From Betaproteobacteria bacterium UBA5216 (lineage in GTDB: Bacteria; Pseudomonadota; Gammaproteobacteria; Burkholderiales; SG8-41): a DNA stretch of 30,527 nt. Positions 15,015 to 23,298 of this stretch are shown here, piece by piece (positions within the stretch are counted from its first letter, which is position 1; each line of letters begins with the position of its first letter). The stretch is from the NCBI GenBank assembly GCA_002412495.1, contig DHVE01000001.1, forward strand, positions 23,475 to 54,001, in the 5' to 3' direction. Position numbers and translations under genes: made by a program. The notes under the pieces were generated by a model that saw only the letters and a list, made by a program, of their open reading frames with translations, was not told where the DNA came from and did no database searches.

Positions 15015-15995
15015 ATGACCCTGTGCCGCTGGGTAACGGTTGCCACTGTTGCGATGTTGCTGGGCACGCCCGCCTTCACCCATGCGCAGACGGATGCGTA
15101 CCCCGGCAAACCCATACGCCTGCTGGTGCCCTCGCCGCCGGGCGGCAGCAATGACGGCGTGGCGCGCATTGTGTCCGCCAACCTGAGCCAGAGTCTCGGG
15201 CGCCCGATTGTCATCGACAACCGCGCGGGCGGCGGCGTGATCGCCTCCGAACTCGTTGCGCGGGCGCGCGCCGACGGCTACACGTTGTTGTTTGCGTTTG
15301 CCGCCTTCACCATCACGCCGTTTCTGCACGTCAAACCGCCTTATGATGTGCTAAAGGATTTCGCGCCGATCAGCGAAGTCGCGGATCAGGCGCTGTTTCT
15401 CATCGTCCATCCCGGCGTGACGGCAAACACCATCAAGGAATTGGTCGCGCTGTCGCATGCCAAACCCGGCGGTCTGATGGCGGGGTTCACGCAACCGGGC
15501 AGCTCGACGCATCTCGCGGCGGAAATCTTCAAGCTGAAAACCGGTACCACAAAAAGCATCACGTCGATCAGCTACAAAGGCGGCGCGGCGGCGCAGATTG
15601 CGCTGTTATCCGGCGAAGTGCAGATCTCTTTTATAACGGCCACCGCGATGTTGCCGCAAGTCAAAACGGGCAAGATCAAAGTCATCGCCACTTCCGCGTC
15701 GAAGCGCGCGCCGTACCTGCCCGACATTCCCACCTTTGACGAATCCGGCGTGAGCGGCGTCGAAGCATCGCCATGGCAAGGACTGCTCGCGCCCGCTGGG
15801 ACGCCCCGCGCCATCGTCGGTCAACTGCACGGTGAAGTGGTCAAGCTGCTCAAGCAAGCCGATGTCGTGGAACGTCTGGCTGCCATGGGCGCCGCGCCCG
15901 TCGGCAGTTCGCCCGCCGAGTTCCGCAACAAACTCGCGCGCGAACTCACAGTCTTTGCGAAAATAATTCCCGCCCTGGGGCTGCAACGGAATTAA
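15015..15995 (+). CDS. Bug-family solute-binding protein 3
   Basis: A 326-residue periplasmic receptor. The signal peptide is about residues 1-24 (TVATVAMLLGTPAFTHA, cleavage before QTDA). The mature start YPGKPIRLLVPSPPGGSNDGVARIV has the orthodox pocket loop, then IDNRAGGGV. I chose ATG 15015, four bases after the MaoC stop, over the TTG at 15003 that overlaps that stop; both leave the signal peptide intact. Tight spacing says it is translated with the MaoC-like gene. The amidase follows after 96 bases. Confidence 0.95.
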   Translation: MTLCRWVTVATVAMLLGTPAFTHAQTDAYPGKPIRLLVPSPPGGSNDGVARIVSANLSQSLGRPIVIDNRAGGGVIASELVARARADGYTLLFAFAAFTITPFLHVKPPYDVLKDFAPISEVADQALFLIVHPGVTANTIKELVALSHAKPGGLMAGFTQPGSSTHLAAEIFKLKTGTTKSITSISYKGGAAAQIALLSGEVQISFITATAMLPQVKTGKIKVIATSASKRAPYLPDIPTFDESGVSGVEASPWQGLLAPAGTPRAIVGQLHGEVVKLLKQADVVERLAAMGAAPVGSSPAEFRNKLARELTVFAKIIPALGLQRN

Positions 15996-16047
15996 GCGGT
16001 GCGGGCAGCACGCACTTTTTTGCGCACGGAATTACACCGCAAGCCAT

Positions 16048-16067
16048 TGTTTTTAAAAAATAATTAA
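16048..16067 (+). promoter_or_regulatory. AT-rich promoter-like tract before the amidase
   Basis: The tract TGTTTTTAAAAAATAATTAA begins 44 bases before the amidase start in GC-rich surroundings. It closely resembles tracts at 4622-4645 and, on the minus strand, 20531-20554. A promoter or protein-binding site is likely but unproven. Confidence 0.35.
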
Positions 16068-16091
16068 CGACAAACCCGAGAGAAACACTTC

Positions 16092-17498
16092 ATGACTGCA
16101 CCGCGCACCTATGATCCGCACACCTTCAAGGCGCTGACTTTCCACGACGCCACCGCGCGTTTTCGCGCGGGCAGTGATTCGCCACGCGATTACCTGGAAC
16201 GCTGTCTCGCCACCATCGCGGCACGCGAACCGGTGGTGAAAGCGTTTGTGGTCTTGAACGATACCAACGCGCGTGCGGCGGCGGACGCCAGCAGCGCGCG
16301 CTGGAAAGCCGGCACGCCGCTATCCGCCATCGACGGCATGCCCATCGCGATCAAGGATTTGCTTGAAACCAAAGACATGCCCACCGAGATGGGCTGCGAA
16401 GCGTATCGCGGTAACGCCACGCATCGCGACAACGCGGCGGTATGGGCGCTGCGCGAAGCCGGCGCAGTGATCCTCGGCAAAACCGTCACCGCGGAACTCG
16501 GCGGCACGCAGCCCGGCCCCACCACCAATCCATTTGATCCGTCTTGCACGCCCGGGGGATCATCGTCCGGCTCGGCGGCGGCAATCGCATCGCACATGGC
16601 GCCTGCGGCGCTCGGCACGCAAGTCGGCGGCTCGATCATTCGCCCGGCGGCGTACTGCGGCAACGTGGCGCTAAAACCGACGCAAGGCGCGATCAATCGC
16701 GGCGAACGTCAAACCACCAGCATGAGTACCACCGGCGTACACGCGGGCTGCATCGAAGACCTGTGGCAGGTCGCCATCGAAATCGCGCGCCACGCGGGCG
16801 GTGATCCCGGCAAGCCCGGGCTGTTCGGCCCGGCCACGCCGCCCGAGGCGATGAAGCCACAGCGACTGATCGTGATTGAGTCGGCGGGCTGGGCCGCGAC
16901 CGATGCCGCAACCCGTACCGCTTTCGACAGGCTGCTGGAGAGCCTCGCCCGAGCGGGCATCACGTTAATGCGCCGCAAGGATCACGCATGGATCGAAGCG
17001 CTGGAGCAATCGATACGCAACGCGAGCGACATCGCGAATTCCATCACGGCGTGGGAGAACCGCTGGTATCAGGCGGCGTTGGTCGAGCGCTTTCCCCAAG
17101 GCGTGAGCGCGCGGCTCAAGGCGACGGTTAAGAAAGCCGTGGCCATGACACCCGAGGATTACCGCGCGCTGCTGTTGCAACGCGCGGCGGCACAGCAATG
17201 CCATCAAACGCTGGCGCCCCTCGCCGACGCGATCATCATGCTGTCGTGTCCCGGCCCGGCGCCATTGTGGCCGGGCGATACGCCGGGCCAACCACTCGCG
17301 CCGCGCCCCACTGGGGATTCGGTGTTCAACACACCAAGCTCCATGCTGCACGCGCCATGCGTCACGATGCCCCTGCTGGGCGTGGATGGAATGCCGGTGG
17401 GCGTGCAATTGATGGGGCAACAGCATGAGGATGCGCGAATGACCGCGTATGTGCGCTGGATGCTGCAAGCAGTTGCGCCCGTGGTCGTGCCCGCATAA
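16092..17498 (+). CDS. Amidase signature-family hydrolase
   Basis: A 468-residue enzyme of the amidase-signature family, which hydrolyses amides (or esters) with a Ser-cisSer-Lys triad. The triad is visible: Lys88 in IAIKDL, cis-Ser157 in PGGSSSGSAAA, and nucleophile Ser181 in GTQVGGSIIRPA. The spacing between the two serines (24 residues) is exactly that of fatty-acid amide hydrolase. It has no signal peptide, so it acts in the cytoplasm. The family covers glutamyl-tRNA amidotransferase GatA as well as degradative amidases; the solitary location without gatB or gatC argues for a degradative enzyme. It sits between the MaoC/Bug unit and the LOG-family gene. Confidence 0.94.
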   Translation: MTAPRTYDPHTFKALTFHDATARFRAGSDSPRDYLERCLATIAAREPVVKAFVVLNDTNARAAADASSARWKAGTPLSAIDGMPIAIKDLLETKDMPTEMGCEAYRGNATHRDNAAVWALREAGAVILGKTVTAELGGTQPGPTTNPFDPSCTPGGSSSGSAAAIASHMAPAALGTQVGGSIIRPAAYCGNVALKPTQGAINRGERQTTSMSTTGVHAGCIEDLWQVAIEIARHAGGDPGKPGLFGPATPPEAMKPQRLIVIESAGWAATDAATRTAFDRLLESLARAGITLMRRKDHAWIEALEQSIRNASDIANSITAWENRWYQAALVERFPQGVSARLKATVKKAVAMTPEDYRALLLQRAAAQQCHQTLAPLADAIIMLSCPGPAPLWPGDTPGQPLAPRPTGDSVFNTPSSMLHAPCVTMPLLGVDGMPVGVQLMGQQHEDARMTAYVRWMLQAVAPVVVPA

Positions 17499-17625
17499 TC
17501 AGCGGCGCTCAGCTTGACTGCAGACGCGACGCGGCAGGTCACAAAAAACACGAGAACGTTTTGAATGAAAACCACCCCCATCGCAGCACTGTCGCAGTGC
17601 TCTAACCTGTCAGCCAAGTAACCCC

Positions 17626-18432
17626 ATGCGCGAAAAAATCCCCAAGGCCTACCGCAACGAAGCGTTTCTCAACAGCAGCGCCGGGCGCGAGCTGCGCATT
17701 CTTGCTGAATATCTCGAACCCAAAAGCCGCTTCGACCGAGAGCATGTCGATGACACTATTGTGTTCATGGGTTCGGCACGCACGCTGTCGCGAGAGCAGG
17801 CAGAGGCCGCGCTCAAGCAGGCCGAGTCCGCGGGCGGCGACCTTGCAGCCGCGCAAGTGGCCTTAAAGATGTCTGCGTATTACGAAGCCGCGCGCACGCT
17901 TGCGTACCGGCTCACGCAATGGTCGAAAGCGCTCGATAGCATCGAGAAACGTTTTGTCGTCTGCACCGGCGGGGGACCTGGCATCATGGAAGCCGCCAAC
18001 CGCGGCGCTTCCGAAGCGCGCGGCGTAAATGTCGGGCTGACCATCTCGCTACCTGCGGAAGAGTTTGATAACCCCTACATCACGCGCGGACTGGGGTTTC
18101 ACTTCCACTATTTTTTCATGCGCAAGTTTTGGTTTTATTATCTTGCGAAAGCGGTGATCGTGTTTCCCGGTGGCTACGGCACCCTCGACGAATTGTTCGA
18201 GCTGCTTACGCTGGTACAAACACGCAAGATGACCAAGCCGATGCCCATCGTATTGTTCGGCAGCGAATACTGGGACCAAGTCATCAATTTCGATGCACTG
18301 GTGAGCCACGGCATGATCAACGCCGCCGATGTGCCGCTGGTTCATCGCACCGATTCGGTAGATGACGCCTACGATTTTGTAGTTAGGCAACTTGCCCGGG
18401 ATGCGATCGGTCGGCCCGGCGCGATGCTGTAG
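17626..18432 (+). CDS. LOG-family Rossmann protein (lysine-decarboxylase-like)
   Basis: A 268-residue cytoplasmic protein of the LOG/TIGR00730-type family. The nucleotide-binding loop GGGPGIMEAANRGA (residues 115-128) and the PGGYGTLDE motif (181-189, with Glu189) are both intact; these are the phosphoribohydrolase signature. Characterised members release free bases from cytokinin-type or purine nucleoside 5'-monophosphates, so annotations as lysine decarboxylase are wrong. The long N-terminal region (1-45) and insert (55-105) are larger than in small LOG proteins, matching the ~270-residue bacterial subgroup, whose role is less clear. The gene is separated by 127 bases from the amidase and starts at ATG 17626. 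Confidence 0.92.
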   Translation: MREKIPKAYRNEAFLNSSAGRELRILAEYLEPKSRFDREHVDDTIVFMGSARTLSREQAEAALKQAESAGGDLAAAQVALKMSAYYEAARTLAYRLTQWSKALDSIEKRFVVCTGGGPGIMEAANRGASEARGVNVGLTISLPAEEFDNPYITRGLGFHFHYFFMRKFWFYYLAKAVIVFPGGYGTLDELFELLTLVQTRKMTKPMPIVLFGSEYWDQVINFDALVSHGMINAADVPLVHRTDSVDDAYDFVVRQLARDAIGRPGAML

Positions 18433-18498
18433 CACGCGCGCCGCCAGACTTGCGGTAGCATCACGTTTTGCCGCGCCCGATTGAAGGAAACCGAAGCG

Positions 18499-19446
18499 AT
18501 GAATGCCACCGCAACACCCACTGGTACAAGTACAACAGGCACGCTTGGCGCACTTGGCACGCCCGACACACTGAATATCCGGATCACACCCTGCACCCGA
18601 CACACGGGCGCGGAAATCACCGGACTTGATTTATCAAGGCCCCTGAGCAAACACGCGCTCGACACCATCACGGACACGTTGCATGAGTGGGGCGTGGTGC
18701 TGTTCCGCTCGCAAGTGCTGACGGAAGCGCAGCACATCGCTTTCAGCCGCCATTTCGGCGATCTGGAAGTCCATGTCGTCAGCCAGTACTCCCTGCCGGA
18801 ATACCGTGAGATTCTGGTGCTGTCGAACATACTCAAGGATGGCAAACACATCGGTCTGGCGGATGCCGGGCAGCGCTGGCACTCGGACGCTGGCTACCGG
18901 CGCGAGCCGGATCGCGCGTCGGTTTTGTATGCGCGCGAAATTCCAGCGCCGCACGCTGACGGGCAATCCGCCGGCGACACGATGTTTGCCAGCGCGCGCG
19001 CGGCCTATGACGCGCTCGACGATGCCCTGAAAAAACGTCTCGACGGACTCAAGGTGGTGTACAGCTACATCCGCGCCTATGAAGCCAAAATGAACGAAGG
19101 CAGCAGCAGCCGCAAGCCGCTCACCGAAAAACAACGCGCCGAAGTGCCGGATGTCGTGCAACCCCTGATCCGAACACATCCGTATACCGGCCGAAAAATC
19201 ATCTACGCCAATCCGGCGCACACATTCGAGATCGTGGGCATGCCCGAAAAAGAAAGCCAGGCCTTACTGAACGAACTCTATGCGCACATCACGAAACCGG
19301 AATTCGTCTACCGTCACCAGTGGACCGCGGAAGACGTATTGATGTGGGACAACTGCGTCGTGCAGCACAATGCCGTGGGTGACTACGCGCTGCCGCAACG
19401 GCGCCTGATGCACACCACGCGCATCAAGGGAACCGTGCCGTTCTGA
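18499..19446 (+). CDS. TauD/TfdA-family 2-oxoglutarate/Fe(II) dioxygenase
   Basis: A 315-residue cytoplasmic oxygenase that uses Fe(II), O2 and 2-oxoglutarate to hydroxylate or cleave a substrate such as a sulfonate or aryl ether. The facial triad is visible: His128 and Asp130 in WHSDAGYR, and distal His290 in VVQHNAVGD. The C-terminal RRLMHTTRIKG resembles the 2-oxoglutarate-binding arginine region. About 20 Thr/Gly/Ala-rich residues precede the first strand (TATPTGTSTTGTLG), an unusual linker. ATG 18499 is chosen because AAGGAA lies about ten bases before it, rather than TTG 18481. It follows the LOG gene after 66 bases. Substrate unknown. Confidence 0.93.
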   Translation: MNATATPTGTSTTGTLGALGTPDTLNIRITPCTRHTGAEITGLDLSRPLSKHALDTITDTLHEWGVVLFRSQVLTEAQHIAFSRHFGDLEVHVVSQYSLPEYREILVLSNILKDGKHIGLADAGQRWHSDAGYRREPDRASVLYAREIPAPHADGQSAGDTMFASARAAYDALDDALKKRLDGLKVVYSYIRAYEAKMNEGSSSRKPLTEKQRAEVPDVVQPLIRTHPYTGRKIIYANPAHTFEIVGMPEKESQALLNELYAHITKPEFVYRHQWTAEDVLMWDNCVVQHNAVGDYALPQRRLMHTTRIKGTVPF

Positions 19447-19485
19447 CGTGTCACAATCAGATACGGCTGGCATTACCGGGTCAAA

Positions 19486-20475
19486 TTAATTAGCGCCCTG
19501 CGATTTCGACCGAAGGTTGGCCTGATCCGCGACCCGGGTCCATTTTGCGATGTCCGTTCGGATCACGCGCAGAAACTCGCCGGGCGCGCTGCCCACTGTA
19601 TCCACGCCTTCCGCCATCCAGCGTGGCTTGAGTTCCGGCTGGCCGAGTATGCGCGTCACTTCCTTGTGCCACAGGCTCACTATTTCTTGCGGCAAATGTT
19701 TCGGCCCCCACAGGCCGTACCAGACCGCCGCCTCGTAGCCCGGTATCGTTTCGGACACCGCGGGCAATTCCGGAAATTCCGGCCAGCGTTTCGCCGTGGT
19801 CACCGCAATGCCGCGCAGCCGGTTGGCCTTGGTGAGCGGCCCCGCCACCGTGAGACTGCCCAGCACAAACTGAATCTGCCCGCCCATCAGATCGTTCAGC
19901 GCGGGGCCGGCGCCCTTGTAAGGCACGTGATTCATCTTGACGTTGGTGGTGTTCAAAAACAGTTCCGTGCCGAGATGCAGAAAGCTGCCGACGCCGCTGG
20001 ATCCATAATTGAGCTTGCCCGGATTCGCGGCGGCGTGCACGATCAGCTCCTTGACAGTACGCGCCGGCACGCCGTTGCCGGGCGGCAGCACGAGGATGTA
20101 TCCCGACGTAAACGCCTGCGTAATCGCGGTGATGTCATTAATCGGATGAAACGGCAGGTTGTACAGCGCAGCACGCGTGGTAAAGCTCGCCGTATCAAAC
20201 GCAAGGGTGTAACCGTCCGGCGAAGACTTCGCCGCGATCTCGCAACCAATGATGCCGCCGCTCCCGCCGCGATTATCGATCACGATCGATGCATTGATGG
20301 TTTCCGCCACTTTCTGCATCAGCACGCGCGCCAGCACGTCGGTCCCGCCGCCGGGTGCGAACGGCACGATGACGCGAACGGGGCGCGCTGGATAATTTGT
20401 TTTTTGCGCCATCGCGGGTGAAAGCAACAGCGCTTGCGCCGCGAGCATCGCGATCAACACACACCACTTCGACAT
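19486..20475 (-). CDS. Bug-family solute-binding protein 4
   Basis: A 329-residue periplasmic receptor with a signal peptide of about 23 residues (VLIAMLAAQALLLSPAMAQ). The mature start YPARPVRVIVPFAPGGGTDVLARVL has the full pocket loop, and IDNRGGSGG and SPDGYTLAF follow. ATG 20475 begins the signal peptide directly; the open frame reaches back to 20658, but its upstream part is Arg-rich and overlaps the next gene. No good ribosome site is visible. An AT-rich tract on the minus strand lies 56-79 bases upstream. It is separated from receptor 5 by 160 bases, so the two are tandem neighbours rather than tightly coupled. Confidence 0.94.
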   Translation of the reverse strand: MSKWCVLIAMLAAQALLLSPAMAQKTNYPARPVRVIVPFAPGGGTDVLARVLMQKVAETINASIVIDNRGGSGGIIGCEIAAKSSPDGYTLAFDTASFTTRAALYNLPFHPINDITAITQAFTSGYILVLPPGNGVPARTVKELIVHAAANPGKLNYGSSGVGSFLHLGTELFLNTTNVKMNHVPYKGAGPALNDLMGGQIQFVLGSLTVAGPLTKANRLRGIAVTTAKRWPEFPELPAVSETIPGYEAAVWYGLWGPKHLPQEIVSLWHKEVTRILGQPELKPRWMAEGVDTVGSAPGEFLRVIRTDIAKWTRVADQANLRSKSQGAN

Positions 20476-20530
20476 AGCGCACGGCGTACTGCCACCGTGT
20501 TCGTAGCGGTTCAAATGTGCGCACGAACGG

Positions 20531-20554
20531 AATTCAATTATTCTTTTAAAAACA
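20531..20554 (-). promoter_or_regulatory. AT-rich promoter-like tract before Bug receptor 4
   Basis: On the minus strand the tract reads TGTTTTTAAAAGAATAATTG, matching the tracts at 4622 and 16048. It lies 56-79 bases before the start of the receptor. A promoter or regulator site is likely but unproven. Confidence 0.35.
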
Positions 20555-20635
20555 GAAGGTTGCGTCAAATCATCCATTTTCCGCCGAGGGTAAGACCGCG
20601 ATGGCATGGCCGGAGGCTCTTTCGCCCGCGCGATT

Positions 20636-21610
20636 TCACTGAACGACGATTTTCGCATTCTGAATCACGGTGCGCATTTTCGCCGTGGTTTGCCGAATCA
20701 ATTCGGCGAGTTCACCGGGCGTTGAAGGCTGCGGATTGCCGCCGAGCGACTGCAATTTTGCTTTAACAGCCGCATCGTTAACAGCCTTGGCTGCTTCGAC
20801 GTTCAACCGCTCAATCACCGGTTTCGGCGTGCCGCGCGGCGCGAACAGGCCGGTCCATGTCGAGAACGCAAATCCGCGTACGCCCTGTTCATCCAGCGTC
20901 GGCAGTTCCGGCAACAGCGCGCTGCGCTTGTCGTTCGCGATGCCCAACGCGCGTAGCCGTCCCGCCTGCACGGGTCCCAGCACCACTGCCAATGCCGAAA
21001 ACATCACCGGCACATGGCCGGCTTGCACATCCACCGCTGCCTGCGCCGCACCGCGATACGGCACATGATTCAGTCGGGCACCAGTGGCGGTCTTGAACAT
21101 TTCCATCACCACGTGATGCGAGCCGCCCGGCCCGGCCGATGCATAATCCATCACGCGCGATTCACCCTTGGAGAGCGCCACCAGATCGCGCACGGTTTTC
21201 ACCGGTAGCGACGGATGCGCGATCAGGGCCCAGGTGCTCGACGACACCAGGCTGATCGGATCAAAGGCCGTCAGCGGATCGAAATCCGCGCGCTTTTGCA
21301 GAATGGGAACATAAGTCACCGTGCTGTCGCTAATGCCACCGATGGTGTAACCATCCGGCGCTACGCGCGCCAGCCGCTGCGCGCCGATCAAGCCCGCCGC
21401 GCCCGTAATATTTTCCACCGGCAAGGGCTGACCGATGTTTTGCGCCATCTTTTGCGTCACCAGCCGCAACGTGGTGTCGCCCGCGCTGCCCGCCTGCACC
21501 GGTGAAATCACCAGCACGGATTTGACAGGATAGGTTTGCGCGAACGCCGGCAACGGAAGTATCGGCGAAAGACATACGCTCCATAGCAGAATTTTATGAC
21601 CTGGCCTCAT
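20636..21610 (-). CDS. Bug-family solute-binding protein 5, atypical ligand loop
   Basis: A 324-residue periplasmic receptor with a signal peptide of about 24 residues (ILLWSVCLSPILPLPAFAQ). The fold markers are present (YPVKSVLVISP, APDGYTIGG, NHVPYRGAAQAAVD, PELPTLDEQGV). The loop that normally reads PxGGxxDxxAR is here PVQAGSAGDTTLRL, losing one of the paired glycines and the Ala-Arg pair, so the ligand may differ from a plain dicarboxylate. ATG 21610 was chosen as it opens the signal peptide; the longer frame to 21784 runs into the CMD gene. It follows the CMD gene after 95 bases, and may share its transcript. Confidence 0.93.
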   Translation of the reverse strand: MRPGHKILLWSVCLSPILPLPAFAQTYPVKSVLVISPVQAGSAGDTTLRLVTQKMAQNIGQPLPVENITGAAGLIGAQRLARVAPDGYTIGGISDSTVTYVPILQKRADFDPLTAFDPISLVSSSTWALIAHPSLPVKTVRDLVALSKGESRVMDYASAGPGGSHHVVMEMFKTATGARLNHVPYRGAAQAAVDVQAGHVPVMFSALAVVLGPVQAGRLRALGIANDKRSALLPELPTLDEQGVRGFAFSTWTGLFAPRGTPKPVIERLNVEAAKAVNDAAVKAKLQSLGGNPQPSTPGELAELIRQTTAKMRTVIQNAKIVVQ

Positions 21611-21705
21611 GAAACCATCTTCATTGTGAATCGCATTATTCAGCACGCTCACGATAGCCGCATTGGCAGCGTCGCGCCCGCACGGCCTGGAAGCGCGGCA
21701 AACAC

Positions 21706-22536
21706 TTACGGATTTTCTTCCGCCAGTTTCATCGCCCGCACGCCGATCTGCACCGTCAGCGCGCCCGTCATCGGCAATACGCACGAAATTGCCTCCAGCA
21801 CCTGCAACCGCGTCGCGCCATAGTCATAAGCGCGCCGAATGTGCCGTGCGGCAAACTCGACTTCGCCGCGCGCGCACAGCGCGGCAATCGCAATCAGCTC
21901 GCGCGGGCCCGGCCCCAACAACTCGTCGTTCGCACCATCGGGCAGCAAGCAATGATCCACCCATTGCGCGGCGCGGTGCGCGAGCTCGGGTTCCAGCGAG
22001 GCAACGTATTGCCACTCCGGCGTGTTAAGCAGGCTATCGTTGCCGAGGGTTGTTTTGTTGCGCCCCATGTGCAATTCGGGAAATGGTGCCAGCACGGTTG
22101 GCGCGCCGCCGGGTGGAATTTTGCCGAACGGATAAGCCGGATCGGTTGCCGTGAGCATCGCCAGTGTGACATGCGCGATGGTGGACCACCCGACGATGGG
22201 CGCAATGGCCGTTGCGGCCTCGACCATCACCTTGTTGGTGACGCCGCGCTGCCACAACCGGCGCACGTGATTGGCGGCGAATCGATCATCGCCTTTGGCG
22301 CAAAGCTGGCACAGTGCAATCAGCTCGCGCATCGTGCCCGACAGTTTTTGCGCGGCGCCCTCTTCACCCGCGTAATGATGCATATAGCCGGCGGTTTTTG
22401 ATATCAGGTCATAGGTGCGTGGCGATTCACGCGCCAGCAGCTTGAACTCCTCGAATATCTCGCCGCGCCGCGCGATGGCGCGCGCGATCACCGCTTCCGC
22501 GCTCATGTCTTCCGGTTCTTGTGCTGCTGTGTTCAT
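21706..22536 (-). CDS. Protein with two carboxymuconolactone-decarboxylase/AhpD-like domains
   Basis: A 276-residue protein built of two related all-helical CMD domains (about residues 25-130 and 175-270). Family members are gamma-carboxymuconolactone decarboxylases or AhpD-like peroxidase partners. The first domain has ELIALCQLCAKGDDRFAANHVRR, where Cys76 and Cys79 make a CxxC and His90 lies nearby, as in AhpD. The second has ELIAIAALCARGEVEFAARHIRR with a single cysteine (Cys221). The first domain may therefore be redox-active and the second degenerate, but the aromatic-ring or lactone role is equally possible. GGGAGAAACGC precedes the ATG. That start codon lies in a perfect inverted repeat. 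It may be transcribed with receptors 5 and 4. Confidence 0.9.
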   Translation of the reverse strand: MNTAAQEPEDMSAEAVIARAIARRGEIFEEFKLLARESPRTYDLISKTAGYMHHYAGEEGAAQKLSGTMRELIALCQLCAKGDDRFAANHVRRLWQRGVTNKVMVEAATAIAPIVGWSTIAHVTLAMLTATDPAYPFGKIPPGGAPTVLAPFPELHMGRNKTTLGNDSLLNTPEWQYVASLEPELAHRAAQWVDHCLLPDGANDELLGPGPRELIAIAALCARGEVEFAARHIRRAYDYGATRLQVLEAISCVLPMTGALTVQIGVRAMKLAEENP

Positions 22537-22562
22537 GCGTTTCTCCCGAATCAGAAACGCAT
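22535..22562 (-). promoter_or_regulatory. Hairpin covering ribosome site and start codon of the CMD gene
   Basis: A perfect 10-bp inverted repeat (ATGCGTTTCT at 22535-22544 and AGAAACGCAT at 22553-22562, loop of eight bases) includes the first two bases of the start codon. In the mRNA the GGGAG ribosome site lies in the loop and the adjacent stem base pairs, so pairing would hide the start of translation. Confidence 0.6.
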
Positions 22563-22579
22563 TTTTGCATAACCGAGGC

Positions 22580-22617
22580 CCAAAAAGCGAAGCCCCGCGA
22601 AATCATCGAGGGGCTTC
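22580..22617 (-). terminator. Terminator-like hairpin in the CMD leader (minus strand)
   Basis: GAAGCCCC pairs with GGGGCTTC around a 13-base loop, followed on the minus strand by GC and five T residues (22585-22581). It ends about 45 bases before the CMD start, where an attenuator would be placed. It could also end a short RNA transcribed leftward from the empty region. Confidence 0.65.
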
Positions 22618-23298
22618 AGGGTTGCCGCTTGCACCAATGGCAGCGGCTGGTTTTCGTCACGTTACCGTGACGCGTGCCGGAAATTCACTACCGGCTATAA
22701 GGTTGAAATGTAGAATATTTCATCGATAGCGTTTTCCTCATCTTACGGCCACACACCACGCCGAACAATCCCCGAAGGGAAAAACATGGCGTACGCGCAT
22801 ACACAATGGACAATGGCAAAACCATGCGCGACACACGCCACGACCGTTGTCGTGTGCCCCGGCCCCGGCCCGGAATGATCCTCGAACACAGTGTCGAGGG
22901 TGGTCACCACTCGTTCACATCAGGTACACCCAACAGCAGAGGGCGCGCGCAACAGCGAACTGAAAGCAGCAACCGTATCAGCCGATAGTTCGAAATCCAT
23001 TCCGAGCCGAATTACCGAAGCGCTTTCAGTTGACGCCTTTCACGAAACAACGTCAAGCACATTCAGTAACTATTTGCAGGTAAGTGTGACTTATGTCAAA
23101 AAATTCTCACTTCGTACCTTCACGTGATCCTCAACCGCCCGCCGGGTCAATCGGACGGCGCGTCAAGCGGCACGCGTTGCGCGTTACTGCAACGAATGAC
23201 CGAAAATTCGCTCAACCGGTCAAATAGCGATATATTTCAGACACTTCGCCAAAACGCGCCGATTCACCGAACACTCCACGCGACACCCCTCTACTACC
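22618..23298. other. Long gene-poor region with several hairpins
   Basis: 681 bases without a convincing gene. It holds hairpins at 22624-22647 (GCCGC..GCGGC), 22655-22672 (CGTCACG-TTAC-CGTGACG), 22676-22695 (GCCGG..CCGGC), 22769-22780 (on the minus strand TCCC-TTCG-GGGA, a UUCG tetraloop) and 22839-22854 (CACGAC-CGTT-GTCGTG). The first three, read on the minus strand, precede the terminator-like hairpin and form a plausible RNA leader. Open frames at 22806-22988 and 22891-23127 have Ser/Thr-rich products without recognisable features. I see no insertion sequence. Confidence 0.6.

Noticed and set aside
16965..17468. Open frame antisense to the amidase
   Set aside because: The sense strand has an intact amidase signature and triad, and the antisense product is only a composition artefact.
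22891..23127. 78-residue open frame in the gene-poor region
   Set aside because: Its product is Ser/Thr-rich with no conserved pattern, and no ribosome site precedes it. The frame may be open by chance.
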